Shown piece by piece: positions 55,453 through 63,950 of a stretch of DNA of 64,000 bases; within the stretch, counting starts at the first letter, position 1; every line of letters starts with the position of its first letter. Below the pieces are notes generated by a model. The model had not been told where the DNA came from, did no database searches, and was given only the letters and a program-made list of their open reading frames with translations. The stretch spans positions 62,001-126,000 of the forward strand of contig NZ_UGOX01000001.1 in the NCBI RefSeq assembly GCF_900461555.1. The letters run 5' to 3'. Made by a program: the position numbers and the translations under genes. The stretch comes from Legionella quinlivanii (GTDB lineage: Bacteria; Pseudomonadota; Gammaproteobacteria; Legionellales; Legionellaceae).

Positions 55453-56058
55453 ATGAGTGTTTTAGTTGGAAGAAAAGCCCCTGATTTTACTGTGCCTGCA
55501 GTGTTGGGCAATGGTGAAATTACTGATAAATTCAATTTACACAGTGCTTTAAAAGATCGTTACGGGTTGATATTCTTTTACCCCCTCGATTTCACTTTTG
55601 TATGCCCGTCTGAATTGATTGCTCTTAATCACCGTATGAATGAGTTCAAAGCCAGAAACGTCGAAGTAATCGCCGTGTCAATTGACTCTCAGTACACCCA
55701 TAATGCTTATCGCAATACGCCCACCAAGCAAGGTGGTATTGGCGCTGTTGAGTTCACTCTGGCTGCGGATATGACGCACACCATCTGCCAATCTTATGGT
55801 GTCGAGCATCCTGTGGCTGGTGTCGCGTTCCGTGGTGCCTTTATCATCGATAAAAATGGTCTCGTCCGTTCACAAATCGTTAATGATTTACCAATCGGCC
55901 GCAACATCGATGAAATTATTCGCATAATCGATGCAGTTCAATTTTTTGAAGAACATGGCGAAGTATGTCCTGCTGGCTGGGAAAAAGGTAAGGCAGGTAT
56001 GAAAGCTTCACCAAAAGGAGTCGCAGAGTATTTGTCTGAGCATTCTGACAATCTCTAG
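55453..56058 (+). CDS. Typical 2-Cys peroxiredoxin (AhpC/Prx type)
   Basis: 201 residues from ATG 55453 (MSVLVGRKAPDF), with AGGAG upstream; the ATG at 55429 is rejected. It reduces hydrogen peroxide and organic peroxides. The peroxidatic Cys is in DFTFVCPSEL, Thr and Arg of the active site are present, and the resolving Cys is in GEVCPAGW. C-terminal GG/YF-type tail is modest. Downstream is a clear terminator. Confidence 0.93.
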   Translation: MSVLVGRKAPDFTVPAVLGNGEITDKFNLHSALKDRYGLIFFYPLDFTFVCPSELIALNHRMNEFKARNVEVIAVSIDSQYTHNAYRNTPTKQGGIGAVEFTLAADMTHTICQSYGVEHPVAGVAFRGAFIIDKNGLVRSQIVNDLPIGRNIDEIIRIIDAVQFFEEHGEVCPAGWEKGKAGMKASPKGVAEYLSEHSDNL

Positions 56059-56066
56059 CAATAAAT

Positions 56067-56089
56067 GCGGAGGATTGCTGGTCCTCCGC
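56067..56089 (+). terminator. Rho-independent terminator of the grxD-peroxiredoxin unit
   Basis: GCGGAGGA (56067-56074) pairs with TCCTCCGC (56082-56089), followed by a T-rich run (TATTTCAATTTGTTTTT). It isolates the peroxiredoxin from the convergent peptide genes. Confidence 0.75.
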
Positions 56090-56115
56090 TATTTCAATTT
56101 GTTTTTCTCCAACAC

Positions 56116-56307
56116 CTACAAAGGCCGATTAACTGTAGTTTGCCGTTTCTTTTTTGTATTTTTTGAGGGAGATGAGTTTGGGTTACCTTCGAATACATAA
56201 CCCATTATCTCGGCTTTGGGTGTACGCATAGTTCCACCGGATAAATTTTCCAGATTTTTATCGGTAATCTTTTTGTCTTTTGCGGTGGTTTTGGGTGTTT
56301 TGGCCAT
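56116..56307 (-). CDS. Double-glycine leader peptide (candidate exported peptide 1)
   Basis: 63 residues. GGAGG 8 nt before the ATG is a strong ribosome site, which supports a real gene. The first 25 residues form a leader ending KKITDKNLENLSGG, the L-x-x-L-S-G-G pattern recognised by C39 peptidases and by NHLP/Nif11-type leaders. The 38-residue core is basic (KNTKKKRQ) with no Cys and few Ser/Thr clusters. Leader and part of the core match the peptide gene 99 nt upstream. No modification enzyme is nearby. The C39 exporter at 9.2-11.4 kb is the likely processor. Precursor role is inferred from leader and basic core. Confidence 0.75.
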   Translation of the reverse strand: MAKTPKTTAKDKKITDKNLENLSGGTMRTPKAEIMGYVFEGNPNSSPSKNTKKKRQTTVNRPL

Positions 56308-56405
56308 ACTAAATTACCTCCAGTACTAACCTGATAATTTTTGATCTCTCATAAAAAAATTGTATCAACAATTCAAGAAATCAATCCTAATCCGTTCAGC
56401 ATCAA

Positions 56406-56555
56406 TCAACGGCTTTTCTTTTTCCCTTTATTTTTTGTATTTTTTCCTTCCTTAAATCCTATAACCTGGATATTCAAGCCGCCTGACAATTTTTCCAGAT
56501 TTTCATCCGCTATTATTTTGTTTTCTTTTGCATAGGTTTTACGAGCTTTGGCCAT
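56406..56555 (-). CDS. Double-glycine leader peptide (candidate exported peptide 2)
   Basis: 49 residues from ATG 56555 (MAKARKTYAKEN); the frame runs upstream to 56621, but GGAG lies 10 nt before this ATG and the paralogue starts at the same place. The 26-residue leader ends ADENLEKLSGG. The 23-residue core LNIQVIGFKEGKNTKNKG-plus-KKKSR is highly basic. Identity with peptide 1 covers MAK, the LxxLSGG motif and a KNTK...KK block. It has its own TTGATT-17-TATATT promoter and is probably co-transcribed with peptide 1. Confidence 0.75.
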   Translation of the reverse strand: MAKARKTYAKENKIIADENLEKLSGGLNIQVIGFKEGKNTKNKGKKKSR

Positions 56556-56596
56556 GGCTGATTGCTCCAGAAATAAACTACTCATATTGTAAATAA

Positions 56597-56625
56597 AATA
56601 TAGTAGTTGTTTAAAAAACAATCAA
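56597..56625 (-). promoter_or_regulatory. Sigma-70 promoter for the leader-peptide genes
   Basis: On the minus strand TTGATT (56620-56625) and TATATT (56597-56602) are separated by exactly 17 nt, with the ATG of peptide 2 about 42 nt downstream. Good match to the sigma-70 pattern, so the peptides are probably expressed. Confidence 0.65.
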
Positions 56626-56727
56626 TTTTCTGGTTGCGATTCGATGAATAAAAGGGGTATAAACAGGATGCCAACGGATTTCCCGCTTTCACGGGAGGCC
56701 GAGAGACGATGTAATTACTTCGAGATT

Positions 56728-57276
56728 TTATTTACCGATTAGAGACAGAAACTCAGCCCGGCTGCTCACATTTTGACGCATATCGCCTAACATAACCGAA
56801 GTCAACATGCTTGAATTTTGTTTTTCCACGCCGCGCATCATCATGCACAGATGTTTGGCTTCAATGACTACTGCGACACCCTTCGCACCCGTAATGGATT
56901 CGATACAACTGGCAATTTCCATAGTTAAACGTTCCTGAATCTGCAGACGGCGGGCAAAATATTCCACAATGCGAGCCACTTTGGACAATCCCAATACCTT
57001 GCCGTTTGGCAAATAACCCACATGGCATTTGCCCAGAAATGGTAAAAGATGATGTTCGCACATAGAATATAATTCAATATCCTTAACAATCACCATCTCG
57101 CTCATGTCTGACTCAAATAGGGCGTTGTTAATGATATCCTGGAGATCCTCATTATAGCCTTTAGTCAGATATTGAAAAGCAGTGGCTGCTCGTTTTGGAG
57201 TATCTCTCAGACCCTCACGATTAGGATCTTCACCAATTTCTTCAAGTATTTTTGTATATAGTTCATGCATTGACAA
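56728..57276 (-). CDS. folE: GTP cyclohydrolase I
   Basis: 182-residue enzyme making dihydroneopterin triphosphate, first step of folate and queuosine-precursor pathways. Zinc ligands appear in [19 protein letters not shown] and the third Cys in [13 protein letters not shown]. The signature [19 protein letters not shown] is exact. The gene begins 4 nt after hinT. Confidence 0.96.
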   Translation of the reverse strand: MSMHELYTKILEEIGEDPNREGLRDTPKRAATAFQYLTKGYNEDLQDIINNALFESDMSEMVIVKDIELYSMCEHHLLPFLGKCHVGYLPNGKVLGLSKVARIVEYFARRLQIQERLTMEIASCIESITGAKGVAVVIEAKHLCMMMRGVEKQNSSMLTSVMLGDMRQNVSSRAEFLSLIGK

Positions 57277-57280
57277 TGTC

Positions 57281-57622
57281 CTAACCTGGTGGCCAAGTCA
57301 TTTGACGGCCGCCAAGAAGATGTAAGTGAATGTGGTAAACTTCCTGCCCTCCACCTGAATTCACATTAAAAACAAGCCGATATCCCTGTTCACTTAAATG
57401 TTCTTTTTTAGCCAGATTTTTGGCGGTCAGGATCATTCTTCCGAGGAGTTGCTCATCCTTGCTGTCTGTGTCATTAATTGTAGCAATATGCTGCTTGGGA
57501 ATGACCAGAATATGAGTCGGTGCCTGAGGGCGAATGTCCCGAAAGGCCATGATCTCAGGCCCGTCAAAAACGATCGTTGACGGGAGTTCACCTTTTGCAA
57601 TCTTGCAGAACAAGCAATCCAT
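57281..57622 (-). CDS. hinT: HIT-family nucleoside phosphoramidase (HinT)
   Basis: 113-residue histidine-triad hydrolase. The catalytic motif HIHLHLLGG (His-X-His-X-His) closes the protein; [11 protein letters not shown] and [11 protein letters not shown] are usual HinT blocks. It acts on purine nucleoside phosphoramidates. Likely co-transcribed with folE. Confidence 0.95.
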   Translation of the reverse strand: MDCLFCKIAKGELPSTIVFDGPEIMAFRDIRPQAPTHILVIPKQHIATINDTDSKDEQLLGRMILTAKNLAKKEHLSEQGYRLVFNVNSGGGQEVYHIHLHLLGGRQMTWPPG

Positions 57623-57764
57623 AGTTTTCCTGAATTTGGCTTAATAAATGATTATACTCCGAGATGGCAGGCACTTCAAAGTTTACTGCTTGAGAGTGAC
57701 TAATTTTGCCTTTTAAAGCACTTTTTAGCATAATACCTGCGAAAAAATTTTTTGGATGAAGAAA

Positions 57765-58298
57765 ATGGGCTTAATGCGGATTAATAGTGGTCGAGACATA
57801 CCCAATGAAATTAATGTGGTAATTGAAATTCCTATGCATGCAGAACCGGTAAAATACGAAGTAGATAAAGAGTCCGGCGCTTTATTTGTCGATCGATTCA
57901 TGGCAACGGCCATGTATTATCCGGCAAACTATGGTTATATCCCGAATACGCTTTCGGAAGATGGTGATCCGGTTGATGTTCTGGTAGTTACTCCTGTACC
58001 TCTGATCAGTGGATCTGTGATTGCCTGCCGTATACTGGGCATGCTGAAAATGACTGATGAAAAAGGGGTAGACGCCAAGCTTTTAGCTGTGCCGGCTCAC
58101 AAGTTAACCAAAATGTATGAAGGCGTTGAAACCTATCAGGATTTGCCTAAGCCGCTGTTGCTTTCTATTGAACATTTCTTTGAGCATTATAAAGATCTCG
58201 AAGAAGGGAAATGGGTGAAAGTCGATGGTTGGGCTGGCATCGAACCGGCCCGAGAGGAAGTGTTGTCCAGCGTTAAACGCTATGATGAACAACAATAA
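57765..58298 (+). CDS. ppa: Inorganic pyrophosphatase
   Basis: 177 residues from ATG 57765 (MGLMRINSG), preceded by GGATGAAG; the ATG at 57756 just inside that site is less likely. Hydrolyses PPi to phosphate. Metal-binding DGDPVDVLV is exact, and [15 protein letters not shown] and [11 protein letters not shown] provide the rest of the site. A strong terminator follows. Confidence 0.95.
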   Translation: MGLMRINSGRDIPNEINVVIEIPMHAEPVKYEVDKESGALFVDRFMATAMYYPANYGYIPNTLSEDGDPVDVLVVTPVPLISGSVIACRILGMLKMTDEKGVDAKLLAVPAHKLTKMYEGVETYQDLPKPLLLSIEHFFEHYKDLEEGKWVKVDGWAGIEPAREEVLSSVKRYDEQQ

Positions 58299-58318
58299 TA
58301 ACGCTTAAGTCTGAATAT

Positions 58319-58355
58319 CTGCCTTTGAATGCAGGGCCATTTAAAGGCAGTTTTT
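58319..58355 (+). terminator. Rho-independent terminator of ppa
   Basis: CTGCCTTT (58319-58326) pairs with AAAGGCAG (58343-58350), followed by TTTTT. The remaining ~150 nt up to the next gene hold no other clear feature. Confidence 0.75.
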
Positions 58356-58510
58356 CTAGAAATCCACAAGAAAACAGACTATTTCTGATTTTTCAACCTG
58401 TTTTGCAAAAAATGCGTAGAGCCTTTAACGAGGGCTTAAATCTCAATCGATATCATTGTAATCAAGTGAACGCTAATAGTGCTTACTGGCAACCTGTTTA
58501 TTAGGAGACA

Positions 58511-59752
58511 ATGATGAACACAAAAAAATTGATGATGGTAATGGCTGCAAGCCTGCTCTATGCCGTCAACATTCCAGCCATAGCTGCAGGCAACGGTAAT
58601 CAGGCTGAGTTGTTTTTAATTTCTGATCCGCATATGGATGTCACGCTTCGCAAAACAACCAATATTAATCCGCCGGCTGATCTCAGGAATGAGTTGGACC
58701 AACGAAGCTATCAGACACTAATCAGTAAACTCGGAGAACAGGTTGATCTGAAGAGATCTGCCAATCCTTCTGTCGTGTTACTTGGCGATTTGCCGGCTCA
58801 TAATGGCTATAGCCGTAAAACCTCCCGGGATGATATTAATGGCGTTTTCGAAGCGCTTCAGGAAAAGATAAATCCTGCTCCTTTCTTTTCCGTGTTTGGA
58901 AATAACGATTCATTACAAAGAAACTACGGTCCATTTAGTTATCGTGATGATTCAGCCTATACGCTTTTGCAAGCAATAACCGGAAATGGCAATGGCTTTC
59001 TTTCAACCGGGACTAAATGCCCATACAAGGGTCAGGCCTGTATTAGCAGTGAAAATAAAAAATATGGTTATTACTCCGCTTATTTAGGTGATCATCTCAA
59101 AATGCTGTCAATAAACAGCGTGTTATTTGTGAACAGACCCAGTTTTTCTCCTTCACGCGAGGGTGCCAGGGAAGAAATGCAATGGCTGGAGAGTCAGCTG
59201 AAATCCAGTCGTGCAAAAAATAACAGTGTGGTACTTGCAATGCATGTTCCTCCACAATCCTGGGAAACAGACTACCAGAATTCATTCAAAAAAATAATCA
59301 AGGCTTACCCTGAGGTCGTCATTGGCATGATGGCTGCTCACTCGCATTATGATGAAATTCACGCAATGGTCGTTGGCAACAAAAGCTATGTAATCCCCAT
59401 CGTTTATTCAGCAGGCCTTGGCGTGGACCATGGAAATGCTTCCTCCTTTAAAACCCTGAGCTTTTCAAGGTCAAATTCAGGCAGTGCATGGCGATTAAAA
59501 GATTATGTAACCTATCATTTCATCGGAAAAAATGCGGATAGCAGCAAACTTCTGCCTTATTATGACTTCACTCAGGCTTTCTGCGGAAAAACAACGGGAG
59601 AAACCGTGAGTGAGTGTCTGAAAAAACACATCAGCAATAATAAATTTGATGGCAATACCAGTACCTTGATGAGCAAACATTACACTGCAGGTAATCCAAA
59701 TAATAACAAACGAACTGACCCTTCTTCCAAATGGATTATGGTAGTTAAATAA
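58511..59752 (+). CDS. Secreted calcineurin-like metallophosphoesterase (sphingomyelinase-type)
   Basis: 413 residues with a signal peptide (MMNTKKLMMVMAASLLYAVN..., cut after IAA or nearby). The two-metal site is visible: DPHMD (Asp/His), LLGDLPAHN, FGNND, AMHVPP and MAAHSHYDE. Overall layout resembles acid-sphingomyelinase-like phosphodiesterases, including a Cys-containing loop (TKCPYKGQACIS). The C-terminal ~80 residues are outside the core. AGGAGA precedes two adjacent ATGs. Substrate unknown. Isolated gene, flanked by terminator and repeat. Confidence 0.82.
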   Translation: MMNTKKLMMVMAASLLYAVNIPAIAAGNGNQAELFLISDPHMDVTLRKTTNINPPADLRNELDQRSYQTLISKLGEQVDLKRSANPSVVLLGDLPAHNGYSRKTSRDDINGVFEALQEKINPAPFFSVFGNNDSLQRNYGPFSYRDDSAYTLLQAITGNGNGFLSTGTKCPYKGQACISSENKKYGYYSAYLGDHLKMLSINSVLFVNRPSFSPSREGAREEMQWLESQLKSSRAKNNSVVLAMHVPPQSWETDYQNSFKKIIKAYPEVVIGMMAAHSHYDEIHAMVVGNKSYVIPIVYSAGLGVDHGNASSFKTLSFSRSNSGSAWRLKDYVTYHFIGKNADSSKLLPYYDFTQAFCGKTTGETVSECLKKHISNNKFDGNTSTLMSKHYTAGNPNNNKRTDPSSKWIMVVK

Positions 59753-59783
59753 GTATAAAGTCCAAGAAAATTCTGCAATTGCC

Positions 59784-59860
59784 TGTAGGTTAGGCCCTTG
59801 GCCCAACATTGAATTCTGGAGTGGTTCAATGCCTTTGCGTGTGCCAAGGGTCAACCTACA
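59784..59860. repeat. 77-bp inverted repeat (TGTAGGTT...AACCTACA)
   Basis: Left end TGTAGGTTAGGCCCTTGGC (59784 onward), right end GCCAAGGGTCAACCTACA (to 59860), imperfect reverse complements with about 40 nt between. It is located between the phosphoesterase and the convergent antiporter gene. This type of short palindromic intergenic repeat is found in many proteobacteria. Confidence 0.65.
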
Positions 59861-59883
59861 ATAATTCCTTAACTAAATACTCT

Positions 59884-61722
59884 TTAAGCCTCAACCTCTT
59901 TTCTTGATACGGCATGCTGGGCTTCCAAATCCGTTTGCAAGACTTTCTCAAGTTCCCAGTTCACTTGTCTCGAAAAGTTGATTAAAGTCGACTCCTCATC
60001 AAAAAAGGCAAAGGATTTTCTAAGTGAAGCGTCATCCAGTTCGGCAAACATTTGCATTTTTTTTGCCATGTGTTTGGGGTTGTGTCCAAGCTCAATCATA
60101 ATATCTTTTGCCATATTAAGCGCTGAATCAAAGGTATCCCGTTTGAAGTAATCCACACCGAGTTTATGCAATTCATAGGCATGCCGGCGGTTTCTGGCGC
60201 GCGCAAAGATTTTTAAGTGGGGAAAGGTTTCTTTAGCCATCGCGGCGACTTCAAGGCTTACTTCCGGATCAGCCACTGCAATAATTAGCAGTTTCGCATG
60301 GGAAGCGCCGGCATTCTGGAGTAAATCAAGACGTGTGGCATCGCCGAAATAGCCTTTGAAGCCAAATTTACGAAGCAGTTCAATTTGCTCAGGATCCCTT
60401 TCCAGAATAGTCAAAGGAATTTTTTGTGCAGTAAGAAAACGTCCGATAATCTGGCCGCAACGTCCATAGCCAGCCAGAATAATAGGATGATTTTCCTTGA
60501 TGGTATCGAATTCAGGCTTTGGAATCCGGCTCATAAACCGGGGTACGAGAATGTGGTAATACAATAGCATCAGAAAGGGCGTTATGGACATTGAAAGCGC
60601 CACGACTAATATACTCAACTCACTGATTTGTAGAGAAATAACTCCAAGTGAGGCAGAAAACTTTAAAAGAACAAACGCAAATTCCCCAACCTGAGAAAGC
60701 GAAAGGGCAAAACCAAGGTTTTGTAATCGGGTTAATCCAAAAGAATAGCCAAGTCCGATCAGAATGACTGCTTTGATAATCACAATCAGGAAAACTCCGG
60801 TGAGAACCGATGCCGCATGGGAAGACAGCAAATTGAAATTCATGCTCATGCCTACCGAAATAAAGAAAAGACCCAGCAGCAAGCCTTTAAACGGTTCGAT
60901 ATCAGTTTCCAGTGTTCTCTTGTATTCGGAGTTAGCGAGAACCACGCCGGCGACAAATGCTCCCAGAGCGGGGGAAGCACCGATGGTTTGCATTAATAAA
61001 GTGATACCGACCACCAGAGCCAGCGAGGTTGCAGTAAATAATTCGCGCAGATTGGTACGGGCAATCATTGAAAACAGATGACGTGAAAAATAGTGACCGG
61101 AGATAACCAGCAAGCTGATGACGGTGGCGACGGTAATGGCATGCGCCCATTCCGGCAAGTTCAGAAAACGGCTTGCATGAGCTTCGCTGGCAGCAGCCAG
61201 GCCGGGCTCGGCTGCCAGTAAGGGTAGAATAATCAATATCGCAATTACGGCAATGTCCTGAAATAATAAAACGGCAAAAGAGGTTTCGCCTTCAACAGTC
61301 CGCAGCAGGTTTTTTTCTTCCAGCATTTGCAAAACCAGAGCGGTTGAGGACAAGGAAAAAGCCATACTTAGAGCGAGGCTGGTTTGCCATTTAAAGCCCC
61401 ATAAAAGACCAAGCATGGTCAGGACCAGTGTGGTGATGCCCACTTGCAAACTGCCCAGGCCGATTATGGCTTTTCGTAAGCGCCAAAGCATGGGAGGCTC
61501 AAGCTCAAGGCCAATCAGAAAAAGCATCATAATGACCCCGAATTCCGCGAAATGCATAATTTGCTCGGCATTACCCATAAGCCGCAGACCATAAGGACCA
61601 ATAACGATACCGATTAAGAGATAGCCCAGAACCGAACCCAGCTTAAAACGGCTAGCGAGCGGAACAATAAGGGAGGCCGCCGCCAAAAAGATGAACACCT
61701 GGGTCAAAAGCGTATTTTCCAT
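59884..61722 (-). CDS. CPA2-family monovalent cation/proton antiporter with TrkA-N domain
   Basis: 612-residue Kef/YbaL-type antiporter. About 12 membrane helices occupy residues 1-390, with LIGLELEPPMLWR, FSLSSTALVLQMLEE and the GASPALGAFVAGV antiporter block. A cytoplasmic NAD-binding RCK/TrkA-N domain follows (GYGRCGQIIGRFL, about residue 408), then a charged C-terminal helix. Expected to exchange K+ for H+ under stress. No ancillary KefF/KefG gene is nearby. Weak ribosome site. Confidence 0.9.
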   Translation of the reverse strand: MENTLLTQVFIFLAAASLIVPLASRFKLGSVLGYLLIGIVIGPYGLRLMGNAEQIMHFAEFGVIMMLFLIGLELEPPMLWRLRKAIIGLGSLQVGITTLVLTMLGLLWGFKWQTSLALSMAFSLSSTALVLQMLEEKNLLRTVEGETSFAVLLFQDIAVIAILIILPLLAAEPGLAAASEAHASRFLNLPEWAHAITVATVISLLVISGHYFSRHLFSMIARTNLRELFTATSLALVVGITLLMQTIGASPALGAFVAGVVLANSEYKRTLETDIEPFKGLLLGLFFISVGMSMNFNLLSSHAASVLTGVFLIVIIKAVILIGLGYSFGLTRLQNLGFALSLSQVGEFAFVLLKFSASLGVISLQISELSILVVALSMSITPFLMLLYYHILVPRFMSRIPKPEFDTIKENHPIILAGYGRCGQIIGRFLTAQKIPLTILERDPEQIELLRKFGFKGYFGDATRLDLLQNAGASHAKLLIIAVADPEVSLEVAAMAKETFPHLKIFARARNRRHAYELHKLGVDYFKRDTFDSALNMAKDIMIELGHNPKHMAKKMQMFAELDDASLRKSFAFFDEESTLINFSRQVNWELEKVLQTDLEAQHAVSRKEVEA

Positions 61723-61928
61723 GATTAAAATCAGGCGAATAGAAAGGAGATATTATAACTCAGATGTGAATAAACAATCAGTGTTAAATACCTGCAATTT
61801 ACTGTAGTCTTAAATGAGCAAATTTTATTCAGCATATCCATTATTTACAAATGCGAAAGAGTGGCGTAGAGTGATGCATTTTGATAATTTATTTTAATTC
61901 GTTTAAAATAAATAGCTCATTTTGACCA

Positions 61929-61947
61929 TTAATTATTCAATAATTAA
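61929..61947. promoter_or_regulatory. Perfect 19-nt palindrome upstream of APC permease
   Basis: TTAATTATT and AATAATTAA flank a single C (61938). TATAAT at 61970-61975, 38 nt before the ATG, is a likely -10 box, placing the palindrome at about -55. The ~290-nt gap (61723-62012) otherwise shows only AT-rich sequence. Confidence 0.45.
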
Positions 61948-62012
61948 GATTTTCTTAAGCTAAAGCCAATATAATAGCTTCAGCAAGTGTGGACCAGCAG
62001 TGAAGGAATGTA

Positions 62013-63425
62013 ATGAGTAATAAGCATGCGCTTAGCATTTTTAGTCTGACAATGATTACTGTAGGCTCGGTAGATAGTATCCGGAATTTACCTGCAACGG
62101 CCTTGTTTGGCAGCCAGCTGATTTCCTTTTTCTTTCTCGGAGCTTTATTTTTTTTAATTCCTACCGCGCTGGTTTCTGCCGAACTGGCTTCCGGCTGGGC
62201 CAAACAGGGCGGCATTTATATCTGGGTTAAAGAGGCTTTTGGTAAAAGAGCCGGTTTTCTGGCCATCTGGCTGCAATGGATTGAAAATGTCATCTGGTAT
62301 CCTACTATCCTTTCCTTTGTTGCAGGAACAATCGGTTATCTGATTAATCCGGCAATGGCGGACAATCCTTATTTTTTATGGCTGGTGATTGTGTGTTCTT
62401 TCTGGGGAGCAACTCTGGTCAATTTGCGCGGTATGAAATCATCTGCTCTGTTTAGCAATATCTGTGCTATTTCTGGTCTTTTGTTGCCGATGGGCTTAAT
62501 CATTGGCCTGGGAGCTGTCTGGCTGGCAGGCGGCAATCCTCTGCAAGTTCAGTTTGACTTGCAAAGTATCAGCCCGCACTGGCAGGATCGCTCCATGTGG
62601 GTTTCGTTAACGGCGATTATGATGTCATTCTGCGGGATAGAAATAGCCACGGTACATGCGAATGATGTCAATAATCCGCAGCATGCCTTTCCTCGTGCGC
62701 TTATTTACTCGGTCCTGATCATTCTAAGCACCCTCATATTAGGTTCACTGGCTATTGCTGTGGTATTACCTAACAGCGAAATCAATCTGGTGGCCGGGAT
62801 TATGCAGGCGTTCAACGCGTTTTTTAAGCAATATCACCTGGTGTGGATGATGCCAATAGTGGCTTTGATGCTGGTTATGGGTGGTCTTGGCGGCGTTAGT
62901 AACTGGATTATTGCGCCTACCAAAGGACTTCTTGTGGCAGCCCAGGATGGTAATCTGCCGATGTTTTTTCAACGCACCAATCGACAAAATGCCCCAGTGG
63001 TGATGTTGATTACCCAGGCAGTTATTGTCACGCTTTTATCAACCCTCTTCCTGTTTATGCCCAGTGTGAATGGTTCATACTGGTTATTGACGGCTCTCGC
63101 GGCCCAGCTCTACATGCTGATGTATTTAATGATGTTTCTTGCAGCAATCAAATTAAGATTCAGTGCTCCGGATCATTATCGCGCGTTTCGCATTCCCGGA
63201 GGCAAAGCGGGCTTACTGTTCGTTAGTTCAGTTGGCATCATTGGAACACTGGCTACCCTGGTTGTCAGTTTCATGCCTCCGGAAAATATTAATGTCGGAA
63301 GCACAGGCCGTTATGAATTGACTTTAATCCTTGGATTGCTGTTGATGTGTTCTCCACCGTTAATCAGTAGTTTATGGCAAAGCAGAGGTCAATTTAAAGC
63401 AGCTCAGGCTGAGGGCTTATCTTAA
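62013..63425 (+). CDS. APC-superfamily amino-acid permease/antiporter
   Basis: 470-residue inner-membrane transporter with 12 helices. TVGSVDSIRNLPATALFG at the start of helix 1 matches the substrate-binding unwound region, and GGIYIWVKEAFGKRAGFLAIWLQWIENV is typical of the glutamate:GABA antiporter (GadC-like) group. AAGGAA lies 6 nt before the ATG. No decarboxylase gene is next to it, so substrate and acid-resistance role are unproven. Confidence 0.85.
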   Translation: MSNKHALSIFSLTMITVGSVDSIRNLPATALFGSQLISFFFLGALFFLIPTALVSAELASGWAKQGGIYIWVKEAFGKRAGFLAIWLQWIENVIWYPTILSFVAGTIGYLINPAMADNPYFLWLVIVCSFWGATLVNLRGMKSSALFSNICAISGLLLPMGLIIGLGAVWLAGGNPLQVQFDLQSISPHWQDRSMWVSLTAIMMSFCGIEIATVHANDVNNPQHAFPRALIYSVLIILSTLILGSLAIAVVLPNSEINLVAGIMQAFNAFFKQYHLVWMMPIVALMLVMGGLGGVSNWIIAPTKGLLVAAQDGNLPMFFQRTNRQNAPVVMLITQAVIVTLLSTLFLFMPSVNGSYWLLTALAAQLYMLMYLMMFLAAIKLRFSAPDHYRAFRIPGGKAGLLFVSSVGIIGTLATLVVSFMPPENINVGSTGRYELTLILGLLLMCSPPLISSLWQSRGQFKAAQAEGLS

Positions 63426-63463
63426 GGTTCTATGCGCCTGGCAATGAAGATAGAGTATAAAAC

Positions 63464-63549
63464 CGTCATTGCGAGCGTCAGCGAAGCAATCCAGCTCCTA
63501 ACCTTGTCCAGACTTCGATCTGGATTGCTTCACTGCGTTCGCAAAGACG
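63464..63549. repeat. 86-bp inverted repeat (CGTCATTGCGAGC type)
   Basis: CGTCATTGCGAGCGTCAGCG (63464 onward) continuing GAAGCAATCCAG is mirrored by CTGGATTGCTTCACTGCG ending CAAAGACG at 63549. Arms of about 31 nt, loop about 25 nt. This dispersed palindromic repeat type occurs in many bacterial genomes. It sits between two convergent genes. Confidence 0.7.
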
Positions 63550-63575
63550 GCGGGTTTAGTTGTTTGGTTCTGAAG

Positions 63576-63950
63576 TTATCCCGTATAACGCTTAAGTAAC
63601 TCATTATTAATGTCTGTTTCCTGGACATGATTGCAGTGTTCAATAGTACTGACTACCCGTCCAACATTTAATTGAAAAAACGAATACAGACCCGTGTCCG
63701 TTCCTCGCCGTAATGGGATTACAAAATCAGTGATTTCCTCCTTCTTTTTTTCCTGCTGTGGATGCCGCCAGAATCTCAGCTGATGGGAGGTGTGAATGAA
63801 TGTTTTTTGAAGATAAGGGTTCAGTTCTTCAACAGTGACCTGAATGTCTTCGATGTCCAGATTGTTTTTCTCTAAAAACTCAGCGCAGCTTAAACCCTGC
63901 AGCTTTCCATTTTCCAGATCACCGCCAATATCATACCCCTTAAGTTCCAT
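63576..63950 (-). CDS. Uncharacterised 124-residue protein
   Basis: No family recognised. Begins MELKGYDIGGDLENGKLQG, with helices (LSCAEFLEKNN), a basic central portion (HQLRFWRHPQQEKKKEE) and a beta-rich half (FVIPLRRGTDTGLYSFFQ). No signal peptide or membrane helix. GACAGG lies just upstream of the ATG. It ends at the inverted repeat of 63464-63549; the last 50 nt of the window upstream of it hold no gene. Confidence 0.55.
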   Translation of the reverse strand: MELKGYDIGGDLENGKLQGLSCAEFLEKNNLDIEDIQVTVEELNPYLQKTFIHTSHQLRFWRHPQQEKKKEEITDFVIPLRRGTDTGLYSFFQLNVGRVVSTIEHCNHVQETDINNELLKRYTG

